A stretch of 61,956 bases of DNA from Opitutia bacterium (GTDB lineage: Bacteria > Verrucomicrobiota > Verrucomicrobiia > Opitutales > UBA953): contig BGOM01000022.1 in assembly GCA_003569245.1 (NCBI GenBank), positions 1 to 61,956 of the forward strand, written 5' to 3'. The position numbers were made by a program, and so were the translations under genes. Every line of letters starts with the position of its first letter. Position 1 is the stretch's first letter. Below the pieces are notes generated by a model that saw only the letters and a program-made list of their open reading frames with translations, searched no databases and was not told the origin of the DNA. Below are positions 54,292 through 61,956 of this stretch, piece by piece.

Positions 54292-55209
54292 ATGGCTGAA
54301 AACGTCCTCATCCTCGGTACCGGCTGCGCCGGCCTCACCGCCGCCATCTACGCCGCCCGCGCCGGCCTCAGCCCCCTGGTCCTCGAAGGCGGCCAGCCCG
54401 GCGGCCAGCTGACCACCACCTCCGAGGTCGAGAACTTCCCGGGCTTCGTCCACGGCGTCGACGGCAACGAGCTGATCACGAATATGAAGGGCCAGGCCGA
54501 GCGTTTCGGCGCCAAGTTCGCCTGGGACCGCATCGACTCCGTCGACTTCTCCGGCCCGGTCAAGAAGCTCAAGGGCGGCGAAGGCACCTACGAGGCCAAG
54601 GCCGTCATCATCGCCACCGGCGCCTCGCCCCGCCTCCTCGGCATTCCCGGCGAGAAGAAGTACTACGGCGGCAACGGCGTCACCACCTGTGCCACCTGTG
54701 ATGGCGCCTTCTACCGCAACGTCCCCGTCGCCGTCGTCGGCGGTGGCGACTCGGCCTGCGAAGAGGCCCTGTTCCTGACTCGTTTCGCCTCCAAGGTCTA
54801 CCTTGTGCACCGTCGCGACACCTTCCGTGCCTCCGAGATCATGGTCCAGCGCGTCAAGGCCCACGAGAAGATCGAGCTCGTCCTGAACGTCACCCCGACC
54901 GAAATCCTCGGCGACGAGAAGGTGCACACCCTGCGGGTCATCGAAAAGTCCGGCGCCCCGCGTGATTTGGCGGTCAAATGCGTCTTCGTGGCCATCGGCC
55001 ACATCCCCAATTCGCAGGCCTTCACCCCCTCCCTCGAGGTCGACGAAGGCGGTTATTTTGTCGCCGGCGCCAACACCGTCAGCACCCGCGTCCCCGGCGT
55101 CTTCGTCGCCGGCGACTGCGCCGACCACGTCTACCGCCAGGCCATCACCGCCGCCGGCATGGGCTGCCGCGCCGCGATCGAAGCCGAACGCTGGCTCGCG
55201 GGGCACTGA
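54292..55209 (+). CDS. trxB: Thioredoxin-disulfide reductase
   Basis: 305 codons from ATG 54292, with GGAGG at 54278-54284 as ribosome site. FAD/NADPH enzyme that keeps thioredoxin reduced. FAD motif [12 protein letters not shown], the redox-active CATC pair (Cys133, Cys136 in [10 protein letters not shown]), the NADPH motif [14 protein letters not shown], and the late [28 protein letters not shown] at 54222-54227 could be its -35 box, giving a leader of some tens of bases, unlike many genes here. Confidence 0.97.
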   Translation: MAENVLILGTGCAGLTAAIYAARAGLSPLVLEGGQPGGQLTTTSEVENFPGFVHGVDGNELITNMKGQAERFGAKFAWDRIDSVDFSGPVKKLKGGEGTYEAKAVIIATGASPRLLGIPGEKKYYGGNGVTTCATCDGAFYRNVPVAVVGGGDSACEEALFLTRFASKVYLVHRRDTFRASEIMVQRVKAHEKIELVLNVTPTEILGDEKVHTLRVIEKSGAPRDLAVKCVFVAIGHIPNSQAFTPSLEVDEGGYFVAGANTVSTRVPGVFVAGDCADHVYRQAITAAGMGCRAAIEAERWLAGH

Positions 55210-55248
55210 GCGCGCGTCGCGACGGAGTCGCGAGGCCGAGGTATCAGC

Positions 55249-55266
55249 GGTTGGCGGTTAGCGGTT
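55249..55266 (+). repeat. 18-bp repeat, copy 1
   Basis: GGTTGGCGGTTAGCGGTT; its exact reverse complement is at 55481-55498. Imperfect internal periodicity (GGCGGTTA / GCGGTTA). Confidence 0.8.
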
Positions 55267-55285
55267 AGGGTCGGGAGATGTATTT

Positions 55286-55391
55286 AGGTAGGGACCAGCG
55301 TCCCTGCTGGTCCGTGTATCCCTTGTCCACCGGTCAACTTGCCAACTCTCTCTGATTTCCCGCGGCCGACCGAGGACGGTCAGCCCTACCT
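55286..55391 (+). repeat. REP-like element 1
   Basis: Bounded by AGGTAGGG (55286-55293) and CCCTACCT (55384-55391), an 8-bp inverted pair. Inside are a hairpin GGACCAGC/GCTGGTCC (55292-55313) and a second one GACCG/CGGTC near 55368-55382. A second copy is 240 bp further on. Confidence 0.85.
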
Positions 55392-55400
55392 GAAAGAGCT

Positions 55401-55435
55401 AGAGTACAGAGTGCAGAGTGCAGAGTGCGGAGTGC
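55401..55435 (+). repeat. Five tandem 7-bp units (AGAGTGC type)
   Basis: AGAGTAC, three AGAGTGC, then GGAGTGC: a 7-bp minisatellite, between the two REP-like elements. Confidence 0.8.
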
Positions 55436-55480
55436 TGCATCGAGTGATGAATCGAGCGCAGCTGTGGCCCTCATCGGCCA

Positions 55481-55498
55481 AACCGCTAACCGCCAACC
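55481..55498 (-). repeat. 18-bp repeat, inverted copy 2
   Basis: AACCGCTAACCGCCAACC, the exact reverse complement of 55249-55266. Together the pair encloses REP-like element 1. Confidence 0.8.
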
Positions 55499-55526
55499 CC
55501 CACCGCTCGCGAACACCGTTCGCGCG

Positions 55527-55639
55527 GGTAGGGACCAGCGTCCCTGCTGGTCCGTGCATCCCTTGTCCACCGGTCAGTTTGCCAGCTGGCCAGCTCTCTC
55601 TGATTTCCCGCGGCCGACCGAGGACGGTCAGCCCTACCT
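55527..55639 (+). repeat. REP-like element 2
   Basis: Same layout and nearly the same sequence as element 1 (GGTAGGG at 55527, hairpin GGACCAGC/GCTGGTCC, CCCTACCT at 55632-55639), with a short extra segment (CAGCTGGCCAG type) in the middle. Confidence 0.85.
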
Positions 55640-55729
55640 GAGAACCGAAGCCGGACAGGGGCAGTAGGCAGGAGTCTGGATTTCAAATCCCAGCCCCAGC
55701 CCAGGCCCAAGCCCTGGCCCTACTGTCTT

Positions 55730-57532
55730 TTACTTCGTCAAAATCTCCATCGCCGACTTCTTCTGCGGGATGAAGGGCAGCACGTGCTCGGTGTAGGGCA
55801 CGATGACGTCGAGGAGGTAGGGGCCGTCGTGGTCGAGCATCTCGCGCATGGCGGCGCGGAGGTCCTCGCGCTTCATCACCTGGCGGGCCTTGATGCCGAA
55901 GCCGTTGGCGATCTTGACGAAATCCGGGTACAGGCCGCCGGGGTTGTCGGGGGAACCGATGTTCTTGGCGTCGCCGAGGATGGTGTGGCCGCGGCTGCCG
56001 GCGTAGAAGCGGTCTTCCCACTGCACCACCATGCCCAGGTGCTGGTTGTTGAGGATGAGGATCTTCGCGTTGATCTTCTCGATCTTCATGCACGCGAGTT
56101 CCTGGATGTTCATCAGGAAGGAACCGTCGCCGTCGATGTCGATGACGTGCTTGGACGGGTTCGCGACCTTGGCGCCGATGGCGGCCGGGAGACCGAAGCC
56201 CATCGTGCCGGCGCCGAGCGAGCTGATGAAGCGGCGAGGCTCGCCGAAGTGGTAGTACTGCGGGGCCCACATCTGGTGCTGGCCCACGCCGGTGGCGATG
56301 ATGGCCTGGCCCTTGGTCTCCTCGAAGAGGACCTGGACGGCTTCCTGCGGCAGGATGTGCTTGGTGTTGCGCTCGTAGCTGAACGGATACGGGTGCTCCT
56401 TCTTCCAGCCGTTGATGGTCTCGTACCACTTCTTCAGGTCGGGCTTCTTGAAGCCCTTCTTCGTGAGCGCGGTGAGACGGGCGAGCGCGTGCTTGATGTC
56501 CGAGTGGATCGGGTAGTGCGCGAACTTGTTCTTCTGGTGTTCGGAGCGGTCGATGTCGATGTGGACGATCGTGGCGTCCGGGGCGAACTTCTCCACGACG
56601 CCGGTGATGCGGTCGTCGAAGCGCGCGCCCATCGTGATGAGGAGGTCGCTCTTGCAGACGGCCCAGTTGCCGGCGACGGTGCCGTGCATGCCGTACCAAT
56701 AGAGGGATTGCGGGTGGTCGCAGGGGAACGCGCCCAGGCCCATCAGCGTGGAGGCGACGGGGATGCCGGTGGCCTCGGCGAAGGCGCGCAGCTCCTTGTG
56801 GGCGTCGCCCGAGAGGATGCCGCCGCCGATGTAGATGACGGGCTGCTTGGCCTGTTCGACGAGGCGCAGGACCTGTTCGAACTCGGCGTCCGGGGCCTGC
56901 GGAGGCACCGGCAGGCCGAGGATCTCGACGTCGTCGGGGTGCTTCGGGAAGACCGGGACCCACTCGTGCTGCTGGATGTCCTTCGGGATGTCGATCACCA
57001 CGGGGCCGGGGCGGCCGGTGGTGGCGATCTTGAAGGCCTTGTACATGATGCTCGGCAGCTCGTTGTAATCGAGCACGAGGAAGGAATGCTTCACGATCGG
57101 CAGCGTCATGCCGTAGAAGTCGGTCTCCTGGAACGCGGCGCGGCCGATGAACTGCTGGTAGACCTGGCCCGTGATGCAGATCAGCGGGATGCTGTCCATG
57201 TGGGCGTCGGCGATCGCGGTGACGAGGTTCGTCGCGCCGGGGCCGGAGGTGGCCATGCACACGCCCGGCTTGCCCGTCGATCGGGCGTAACCGTGGGCCA
57301 TGAAGGCGCCGCCTTGTTCGTGGCGCGGCAGGATCGTGCGGATCTTCTTGGAGCGGGTGAGGCCTTGGTGCAGCTCCATGGAGGCGCCGCCCGGGTAGGC
57401 GAAGATCGTGTCGACGCCCAGGTTCTCGAGGCAGCGTACCATGACGTCACAACCGCGCATCTTGGCTCCGGCGGAGACCGAGGCGGCGCTGGCCTTGGAA
57501 GTGAACGTCTGGGCGGCTTTCTTTTTGGGCAT
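55730..57532 (-). CDS. ilvB: Acetolactate synthase large subunit, plant-like
   Basis: 600 codons. Thiamine-diphosphate enzyme that condenses two pyruvates, or pyruvate with 2-oxobutyrate, for branched-chain amino acids. Signatures are [103 protein letters not shown] and [16 protein letters not shown]. Many of these strings read more like plant chloroplast AHAS than like E. coli IlvB/IlvI. About 30 extra N-terminal residues are Lys/Ala-rich. No regulatory subunit (ilvN/H) or ilvC is adjacent. The gene sits alone between two repeat-rich spacers. Confidence 0.95.
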   Translation of the reverse strand: MPKKKAAQTFTSKASAASVSAGAKMRGCDVMVRCLENLGVDTIFAYPGGASMELHQGLTRSKKIRTILPRHEQGGAFMAHGYARSTGKPGVCMATSGPGATNLVTAIADAHMDSIPLICITGQVYQQFIGRAAFQETDFYGMTLPIVKHSFLVLDYNELPSIMYKAFKIATTGRPGPVVIDIPKDIQQHEWVPVFPKHPDDVEILGLPVPPQAPDAEFEQVLRLVEQAKQPVIYIGGGILSGDAHKELRAFAEATGIPVASTLMGLGAFPCDHPQSLYWYGMHGTVAGNWAVCKSDLLITMGARFDDRITGVVEKFAPDATIVHIDIDRSEHQKNKFAHYPIHSDIKHALARLTALTKKGFKKPDLKKWYETINGWKKEHPYPFSYERNTKHILPQEAVQVLFEETKGQAIIATGVGQHQMWAPQYYHFGEPRRFISSLGAGTMGFGLPAAIGAKVANPSKHVIDIDGDGSFLMNIQELACMKIEKINAKILILNNQHLGMVVQWEDRFYAGSRGHTILGDAKNIGSPDNPGGLYPDFVKIANGFGIKARQVMKREDLRAAMREMLDHDGPYLLDVIVPYTEHVLPFIPQKKSAMEILTK

Positions 57533-57802
57533 GGTCAGGGGGGCAGGGCGGGCCTGCAGGGAATGGGTTAGAAAAGGACTGCCAGTAAAGGGAGCAAGTG
57601 TGAATAAGTGGGCTAGGGCTAGGGCCAGGGCTTGGGCCGGGGGATTACTAAAGGGTCAGGGGGAGGGGCAGGCGTTTTGTGCCCTGGCTTTAGGTAGGGC
57701 GTGACCGTCCCGGTCCGCCGCGGACGAGCAGGGACGCTCGTCCCTACCTGTGACCCTGCTCCTTCATCGTAACCAGCCCCAGCCCAGGCCCTGTCCCCTT
57801 AA
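57533..57802. other. Repeat-rich spacer between thiD and ilvB
   Basis: 270 bp without a gene. It should hold the ilvB promoter (minus-strand TTGCTC then TTTCTA near 57597-57570 is a candidate). It also has GGGCTA-type G-rich runs (57611-57650), REP-like element 3 and C-rich text (CAGCCCCAGCCCAGGCCCTG type, near 57775-57795) like that beside the ilvB stop. Confidence 0.6.
57692..57749 (-). repeat. REP-like element 3 (short, inverted)
   Basis: Bounded by AGGTAGGG and CCCTACCT. It contains GACCG/CGGTC first and GGACGAGC/GCTCGTCC (57722-57743) second, the opposite order from elements 1 and 2, so it is in inverted orientation and shorter (58 bp). Confidence 0.75.
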
Positions 57803-58588
57803 TTATCCCCCATGCCTAATCACCTTTAACCCACTGACCTCGATGCTCTTATGGATTCCATGCTGGAGATACTGATGGGCGGCTTCAACTGCTTCCTTAA
57901 GTCCTTTTCCTAGAGCGAGATGTGCAGCGATAGCCGCCGAAAGGGTGCACCCGCTGCCATGGGTATCAACCCCGGGGGCGCGGCGGGCTCTTAGGATGAA
58001 GGTGCGGCCATCCGGCCAGGCGAGGACATCGATCAATTCGTCCCCCTCCGCGTGGCCTCCCTTTAGAAGGAAGGGAACCCCATAGGTCTTTGCCAGCTCC
58101 ACCGCCTCGGCTTCCCCTCCGACCTCACCCAAGGCCTTTCGTCCGAGCAAAATCGAGGCCTCGTCCAGGTTCGGGGTTACTAAGGCCGCCCGAGGAATCA
58201 GCCGCTTTTTGACCGATTCGACCGCGTCAGGGGCCAGCAGGGTCGCGCCGCTGGTGGCTACCATGACCGGGTCGACCACGGCCGGGATACCTGACTCCAG
58301 AATGAACCGGGCGACCGCCTCGACGATCCCCGTCTCCAGCAGCATTCCCGTCTTCAAGGCCTTCGGGTGGAAATGCCCGGCCACCTGGCGGCATTGCTCT
58401 AGGACGAAATCCGGGGGGACCGGCAGCACCCCCGACACCCCCCGGGGGTTCTGGGCGGTGAGGCAGGTGATCGCCGTCGTCCCGAAGACCCCCTGGGCCG
58501 CGAAGGTCAGCAGGTCGGCCTGGATGCCCGCGCCGGCGCCGCTGTCGGAGCCGGCGATGCTGAGGGCGGAGGGGAGGGCGGAGGACAT
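57803..58588 (-). CDS. thiD: Hydroxymethylpyrimidine/phosphomethylpyrimidine kinase
   Basis: 261 codons from ATG 58588 (MSSALPSALSIAGSDSGAGAG); the open frame continues upstream but the family begins here. It phosphorylates the pyrimidine part of thiamine. Text: SIAGSDSGAGAGIQADLLTFAAQGVFGTTAITCLTAQN (58565-58450), KTGMLLETGIVEAVA, VDPVMVATSGATLL, LVTPNLDEA, and the phosphate-transfer site VDTHGSGCTLSAAIAAHLALG with the catalytic Cys/Asp-like GSGC anion hole. No other thi gene is nearby. Confidence 0.95.
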   Translation of the reverse strand: MSSALPSALSIAGSDSGAGAGIQADLLTFAAQGVFGTTAITCLTAQNPRGVSGVLPVPPDFVLEQCRQVAGHFHPKALKTGMLLETGIVEAVARFILESGIPAVVDPVMVATSGATLLAPDAVESVKKRLIPRAALVTPNLDEASILLGRKALGEVGGEAEAVELAKTYGVPFLLKGGHAEGDELIDVLAWPDGRTFILRARRAPGVDTHGSGCTLSAAIAAHLALGKGLKEAVEAAHQYLQHGIHKSIEVSGLKVIRHGG

Positions 58589-58642
58589 GCTTGTAAGTAT
58601 AATAAGAAAGGGTCGCCCCGACAATCTGCTTGCAGGACCCCT

Positions 58643-58671
58643 TTGAGAGCACTGTAAAATGAAGGTAAATC
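58643..58671 (+). promoter_or_regulatory. Predicted promoter of the 58678 gene
   Basis: TTGAGA (58643-58648), 17-bp spacer, TAAATC (58666-58671), then 6 nt to the TTG start at 58678. The -35 box begins 35 nt before the start. Confidence 0.4.
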
Positions 58672-58677
58672 AACCCT

Positions 58678-59061
58678 TTGAGCAACGAGGAAAGCCAACC
58701 CGGACCGGAGACCGCCGCGCAGCGGCGCCAGCTCTCCGCGGACGCCACCCTGGGGCTCGAGCGCCTCGTCGTCGGCCGCGAATGCAACGCTTTCGACCGT
58801 CTCCCCCCGGAACGCAAGGCCCGGGCCTTCGCCGAGCTCATCCGCCTCGGTCTGGTCTACGGCAAGGTCCAGCCAGTCGCGGGCAGGTCCTACCCGGAGG
58901 TCACCATCCAGCGAGTGAGCCGCCGGGGCGTGAAATCCGTCCGAAAAATGCGTCTGGCGAGCGACCGCCCCGACCGGCGTCAATTCGGTTGGAATCTCTT
59001 CCTGATCGGCTTGTTCCTGACCGTGGTGACGCTGGTGCTCCTCGTCGTGCTCAAGCGCTGA
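58678..59061 (+). CDS. Small C-tail-anchored membrane protein, unknown function
   Basis: 127 codons with a TTG start. The soluble part (about 1-100) is charged: AAQRRQLSADATLGLERLVVG, RLPPERKARAFAELIRLGLVYG, SYPEVTIQRVSRRGVKSVRK. One transmembrane helix at the C-terminus (NLFLIGLFLTVVTLVLLVVL) leaves only KR outside. That would put the bulk in the cytoplasm. No family recognised. Confidence 0.6.
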   Translation: MSNEESQPGPETAAQRRQLSADATLGLERLVVGRECNAFDRLPPERKARAFAELIRLGLVYGKVQPVAGRSYPEVTIQRVSRRGVKSVRKMRLASDRPDRRQFGWNLFLIGLFLTVVTLVLLVVLKR

Positions 59062-59220
59062 CCCCGCCCCGGCCTGCCCGGTCGCCGGAGGCTCACCCCG
59101 GGCGGGCTTGTATCTTGCCTTGCCACCTGAGCCCTCGTTCGCCTTCTTTTGCCCTTCACGCCCTCGGTCCAAGCCACGAGCTTGCTGCCCGGCGACGTCC
59201 ACCCAACCACCCCTTCTACC

Positions 59221-61956
59221 ATGGCCAAGAAAACCCAAAACCACTCCAAAACCACCAAGTCCACCAAGGTCGTCTACACCTGGGGCGATGGCAAAGCTGA
59301 CGGCAACGGCTCGATGAAGGCCCTGCTCGGCGGCAAGGGCGCCAACCTCGCCGAGATGACCCGCATCGGTCTCCCGGTGCCTCCCGGCTTCACGATCACG
59401 ACCGAGGTCTGCACCTACTACTACGCCAACAAGCGCACCTACCCGGCCTCCCTCCAGGCCCAGATGGAAGCCGGCGTCGCCAACATGGAGAAGATCATGG
59501 GCACCAAGTTCGGCGCCACCCAGGGCATGCCGCTCCTCGTCGCCGTCCGCTCCGGCGCCCGCGACTCGATGCCGGGCATGATGGACACCATCCTCAACCT
59601 CGGCCTCAACGACCAGTCCGTCGTGGCCCTCGAGAAGGCCACCAACAACCCGCGCTTCGCCTGGGATTGCTACCGCCGCTTCATCCAGATGTACGGCGAC
59701 GTCGTCCTCGGCGTGCAGAAGCGCGAAGGCGAGGACCATGAGCCGTTCGAGACCGTGATCGAAGGCTTCAAGCACGAGAAGTACGACGGTGACGTCGAGG
59801 ACTCCGCGCTGACCGCCGCCGACCAGCAGGAACTCGTCAAGCGCTTCAAGGCGCTCGTCAAGGAGCGCACCGGCCGCGTCTTCCCCAACGACCCGTGGGA
59901 TCAGCTGCGCGGCGCCGCCGGCGCCGTGTTCTCCTCCTGGATGAACGACCGCGCGATCGTCTATCGCCGCAAGTACAACATCCCCGCCGAGTGGGGCACC
60001 GCCGTCAACGTCCAGGCCATGGTGTTCGGCAACACCGGCGACAAGTCCGGTTCCGGCGTCGCCTTCACCCGCAATCCCGCCAACGGCGTGGATGAGTTCT
60101 ACGGCGAGTTCCTCGTCAACGCCCAGGGCGAGGACGTCGTCGCCGGCGTCCGCACCCCGGAGCCCGTGCTCAAGCTGAAGAACGTGATGCCGAAGAGCTA
60201 CGACCAGCTCCTCAAGGTCCGCCAGATCCTCGAGAAGCACTTCAAGGACGTGCAGGACATCGAGTTCACCATCCAGGAAGGCAAGCTGTACATGCTGCAG
60301 ACGCGCAACGGCAAGCGCACCGCCGCCGCCGCGCTGAAGTTCGCCGCCGACATGGTGAAGTCCAAGCTCATCGACTGGGAGACCGCCGTCATGCGTAACC
60401 CGGCCGACCAGCTCGAGCAGCTCCTCGCCCCGATCTTCGACCTCGCCGAGGTCAAGAAGGCCAAGGCCATCGCCACCGGTCTCCCCGCCGGCCCCGGCGC
60501 CGCCACCGGCAAGATCTACTTCAACGCCGAGCGCGCCGTCGTGGCCGCCGAGAAGGGCGAGAAGGTCCTCCTTGTCCGCGTCGAGACCTCCCCGGAAGAC
60601 CTCCGTGGCATGATCGCCGCCGAAGGCATCCTCACCGCCCGCGGCGGGGTCTCCTCGCACGCCGCGCTCGTCGCCCGCCAGATGGGCAAGGTCTGCGTCT
60701 GCGGCGCCGCCGCCGTCCAGATCGACTACGACAAGAAGACGACGACCATCGCCGGCCACACCTTCAAGGAAGGCGACTACCTCTCCATCGACGGCACGGC
60801 CGGCACGGTCTACGCCGGTCAGATCAAGACCGCCCCGTCCGAGATCGTCGCCGGTCTCCTCAACGGCGACAAGGCCGCCCAGAAGACCGAGAAGTACCGG
60901 AACTACGTGCAGCTGATGAAGTGGTGCTCGCAGGCCACCCGCCTCGCCGTCCGCACCAACGCCGACAACCCGGAGCAGACCGCCCAGGCCCTCGCCTTCG
61001 GCGCCCAGGGCATCGGCCTCACCCGCACCGAGCACATGTTCTTCGAAGGCGACCGCATCGACGCCGTCCGCGAGATGATCCTCGCCGACACGCTCGAAGG
61101 CCGCAAGAAGGCCCTCGCCAAGATCCTGCCCTACCAGCGCGAGGACTTCACCGGCATCTTCAAGGCCCTCAACGGCCTGCCCGCCACGATCCGCCTCCTC
61201 GACCCGCCCCTGCACGAGTTCGTGCCGCATGACGACAAGGCCCAGGCCGAACTCGCGAAGAAGCTCGGCATCTCCAAGGACAAGGTCGTCGCCCGCGTGG
61301 CCGCCCTGCACGAGTTCAACCCGATGCTCGGTCACCGCGGCTGCCGTCTCGGCATCGCCTACCCGGAGATCACCGAGACCCAGGCCCGCGCCATCTTCGA
61401 AGCCGCCGCGGCGGTCCAGAAGAAGGGTATCAAGGTGAAGCCCGAGGTCATGGTCCCGCTCGTCGGCTTCAAGCGCGAGCTCGACCTCCAGGTCGAGGTC
61501 ATCCACCGCGTCGCCGCCGAGGTCCAGAAGGAACAGAAGGTCAAGATCGCCTACTCCGTGGGCACGATGATCGAAGTTCCCCGCGGCGCCCTCACGGCCG
61601 ACGAGATCGCCCACACCGCCGAGTTCTTCAGCTTCGGCACGAACGACCTCACCCAGACCGCGCTCGGCGTCAGCCCGCGACGACATGGGCAACTTCCTCG
61701 GCGCCTACACCGAGAACGAGATCTTCAAGAAGAACCCGTTCGCGACCCTCGACCAGACCGGCGTCGGCCAGCTCGTCCAGATCGCCATCGAGAAGGGCCG
61801 TAAGACCCGTCCCGACATCAAGCTCGGCATCTGCGGCGAACACGGCGGCGAACCCGAATCCGTCAAGTTCTGCCACCGCGTGGGCCTCTCCTACGTCTCC
61901 TGCTCGCCTTACCGCGTGCCGGTCGCGCGTCTCGCCGCCGCCAGGCTGCGATCGAG
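59221..61956 (+). CDS. ppdK: Pyruvate phosphate dikinase (3' part frameshifted and cut by the window end)
   Basis: Starts at ATG 59221 ([10 protein letters not shown]); an upstream in-frame ATG at 59149 gives an extension unlike the family. The enzyme interconverts pyruvate, ATP and phosphate with PEP, AMP and PPi. The nucleotide-binding part has [26 protein letters not shown] (59320-59400) and [23 protein letters not shown] (59545-59610). The phosphohistidine domain has [21 protein letters not shown]. The PEP domain has [12 protein letters not shown] and [10 protein letters not shown]. After TQTALGVS near 61670 one extra C shifts the frame; in the shifted frame [20 protein letters not shown] continues, with [11 protein letters not shown] second indel lies at about 61940. 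The stop is outside the window. Confidence 0.95.

Larger units (their letters stand above)
55210..55729. other. Repeat-rich spacer between trxB and ilvB
   Basis: About 520 bp with no credible gene. It holds two REP-like elements (55286-55391 and 55527-55639), an 18-bp sequence GGTTGGCGGTTAGCGGTT and its inverse (55249-55266, 55481-55498), a 7-bp tandem repeat (55401-55435), and C-rich text (AGCCCCAGCCCAGG) next to the ilvB stop. Related elements lie on the far side of ilvB. Confidence 0.8.

Noticed and set aside
55401..55435. Short tandem array as a CRISPR remnant
   Set aside because: 7-bp units without spacers are a minisatellite.
58507..61692. 1061-codon open frame on the minus strand
   Set aside because: It is antisense to thiD's upstream region and ppdK, low in complexity, rich in Gly/Asp/Glu/Val, and follows from high GC at third codon positions of the real gene.

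Overview
The window is 62 kb of high-GC DNA, gene-dense on both strands, with no tRNA, rRNA, CRISPR array, transposase or phage gene that I can see. Several features point to a free-living Verrucomicrobiota, probably Opitutae-like. These are a secreted PEP-CTERM protein built from autotransporter-type beta-strand repeats, an RRM/RGG RNA-binding protein, a stand-alone plant-like acetolactate synthase, a pyruvate phosphate dikinase, separate Complex I genes, and many small secreted proteins of unknown function. The taxonomic assignment is inference from gene content, not a computed placement.

Layout. 1-2 kb: an RDD membrane protein, a short conserved protein and an Mrp/ApbC ATPase, all broken by many single-base frame changes. 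2-12.2 kb: a TolB-like protein, a GYF-like membrane protein, rpoN, a tightly packed amidase / beta-CASP nuclease / apaG operon on the minus strand, and an 882-codon three-part fusion (dead alpha/beta hydrolase, DedA membrane domain, ATP-grasp-like domain). 12.4-16.5 kb: the PEP-CTERM repeat protein, with a nearly identical 677-bp internal duplication. 16.5-26.5 kb: ruvC, two small unknowns, transketolase, hisI, a minus-strand run holding a NagB-family enzyme and three related secreted proteins, and the RNA-binding protein. 26.7-36 kb: pterin dehydratase with a family-4 uracil-DNA glycosylase, divergent argA and xerD-like genes, and nuoJKLMN. 36-45.3 kb: folA-thyA, lysS, lolC/E-lolD, a nitroreductase, a nuclease-helicase fusion with recO, and a DUF502 protein. 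45.4-55.2 kb: a SOUL protein, pyrD, unknown secreted proteins, lnt-secA and trxB. 55.2-62 kb: a repeat-rich spacer, ilvB, a second repeat-rich spacer, thiD, a small membrane protein and ppdK, which runs off the end.

The genes are mainly housekeeping: central carbon metabolism (tkt, ppdK), amino acids (argA, ilvB, hisI), nucleotides and cofactors (pyrD, thyA, folA, thiD, phhB), respiration (nuoJ-N), envelope biogenesis (secA, lnt, lolCD, tolB-like) and DNA repair (ruvC, recO, udg, the helicase fusion, xer). The most unusual items are the hydrolase-DedA-ATP-grasp fusion, two DNA-repair proteins from normally Fe-S-containing families that lack the cysteine ligands, and REP-like hairpin elements on both sides of ilvB. 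A further pattern is that promoter-like -35 boxes sit 35-37 nt before start codons, which suggests leaderless mRNAs.

Frame changes cluster at both ends of the window (about 1-1.9 kb, and 61.67 kb onwards), with one isolated case near 45.08 kb. This looks more like assembly or sequencing error near contig ends than real gene decay.
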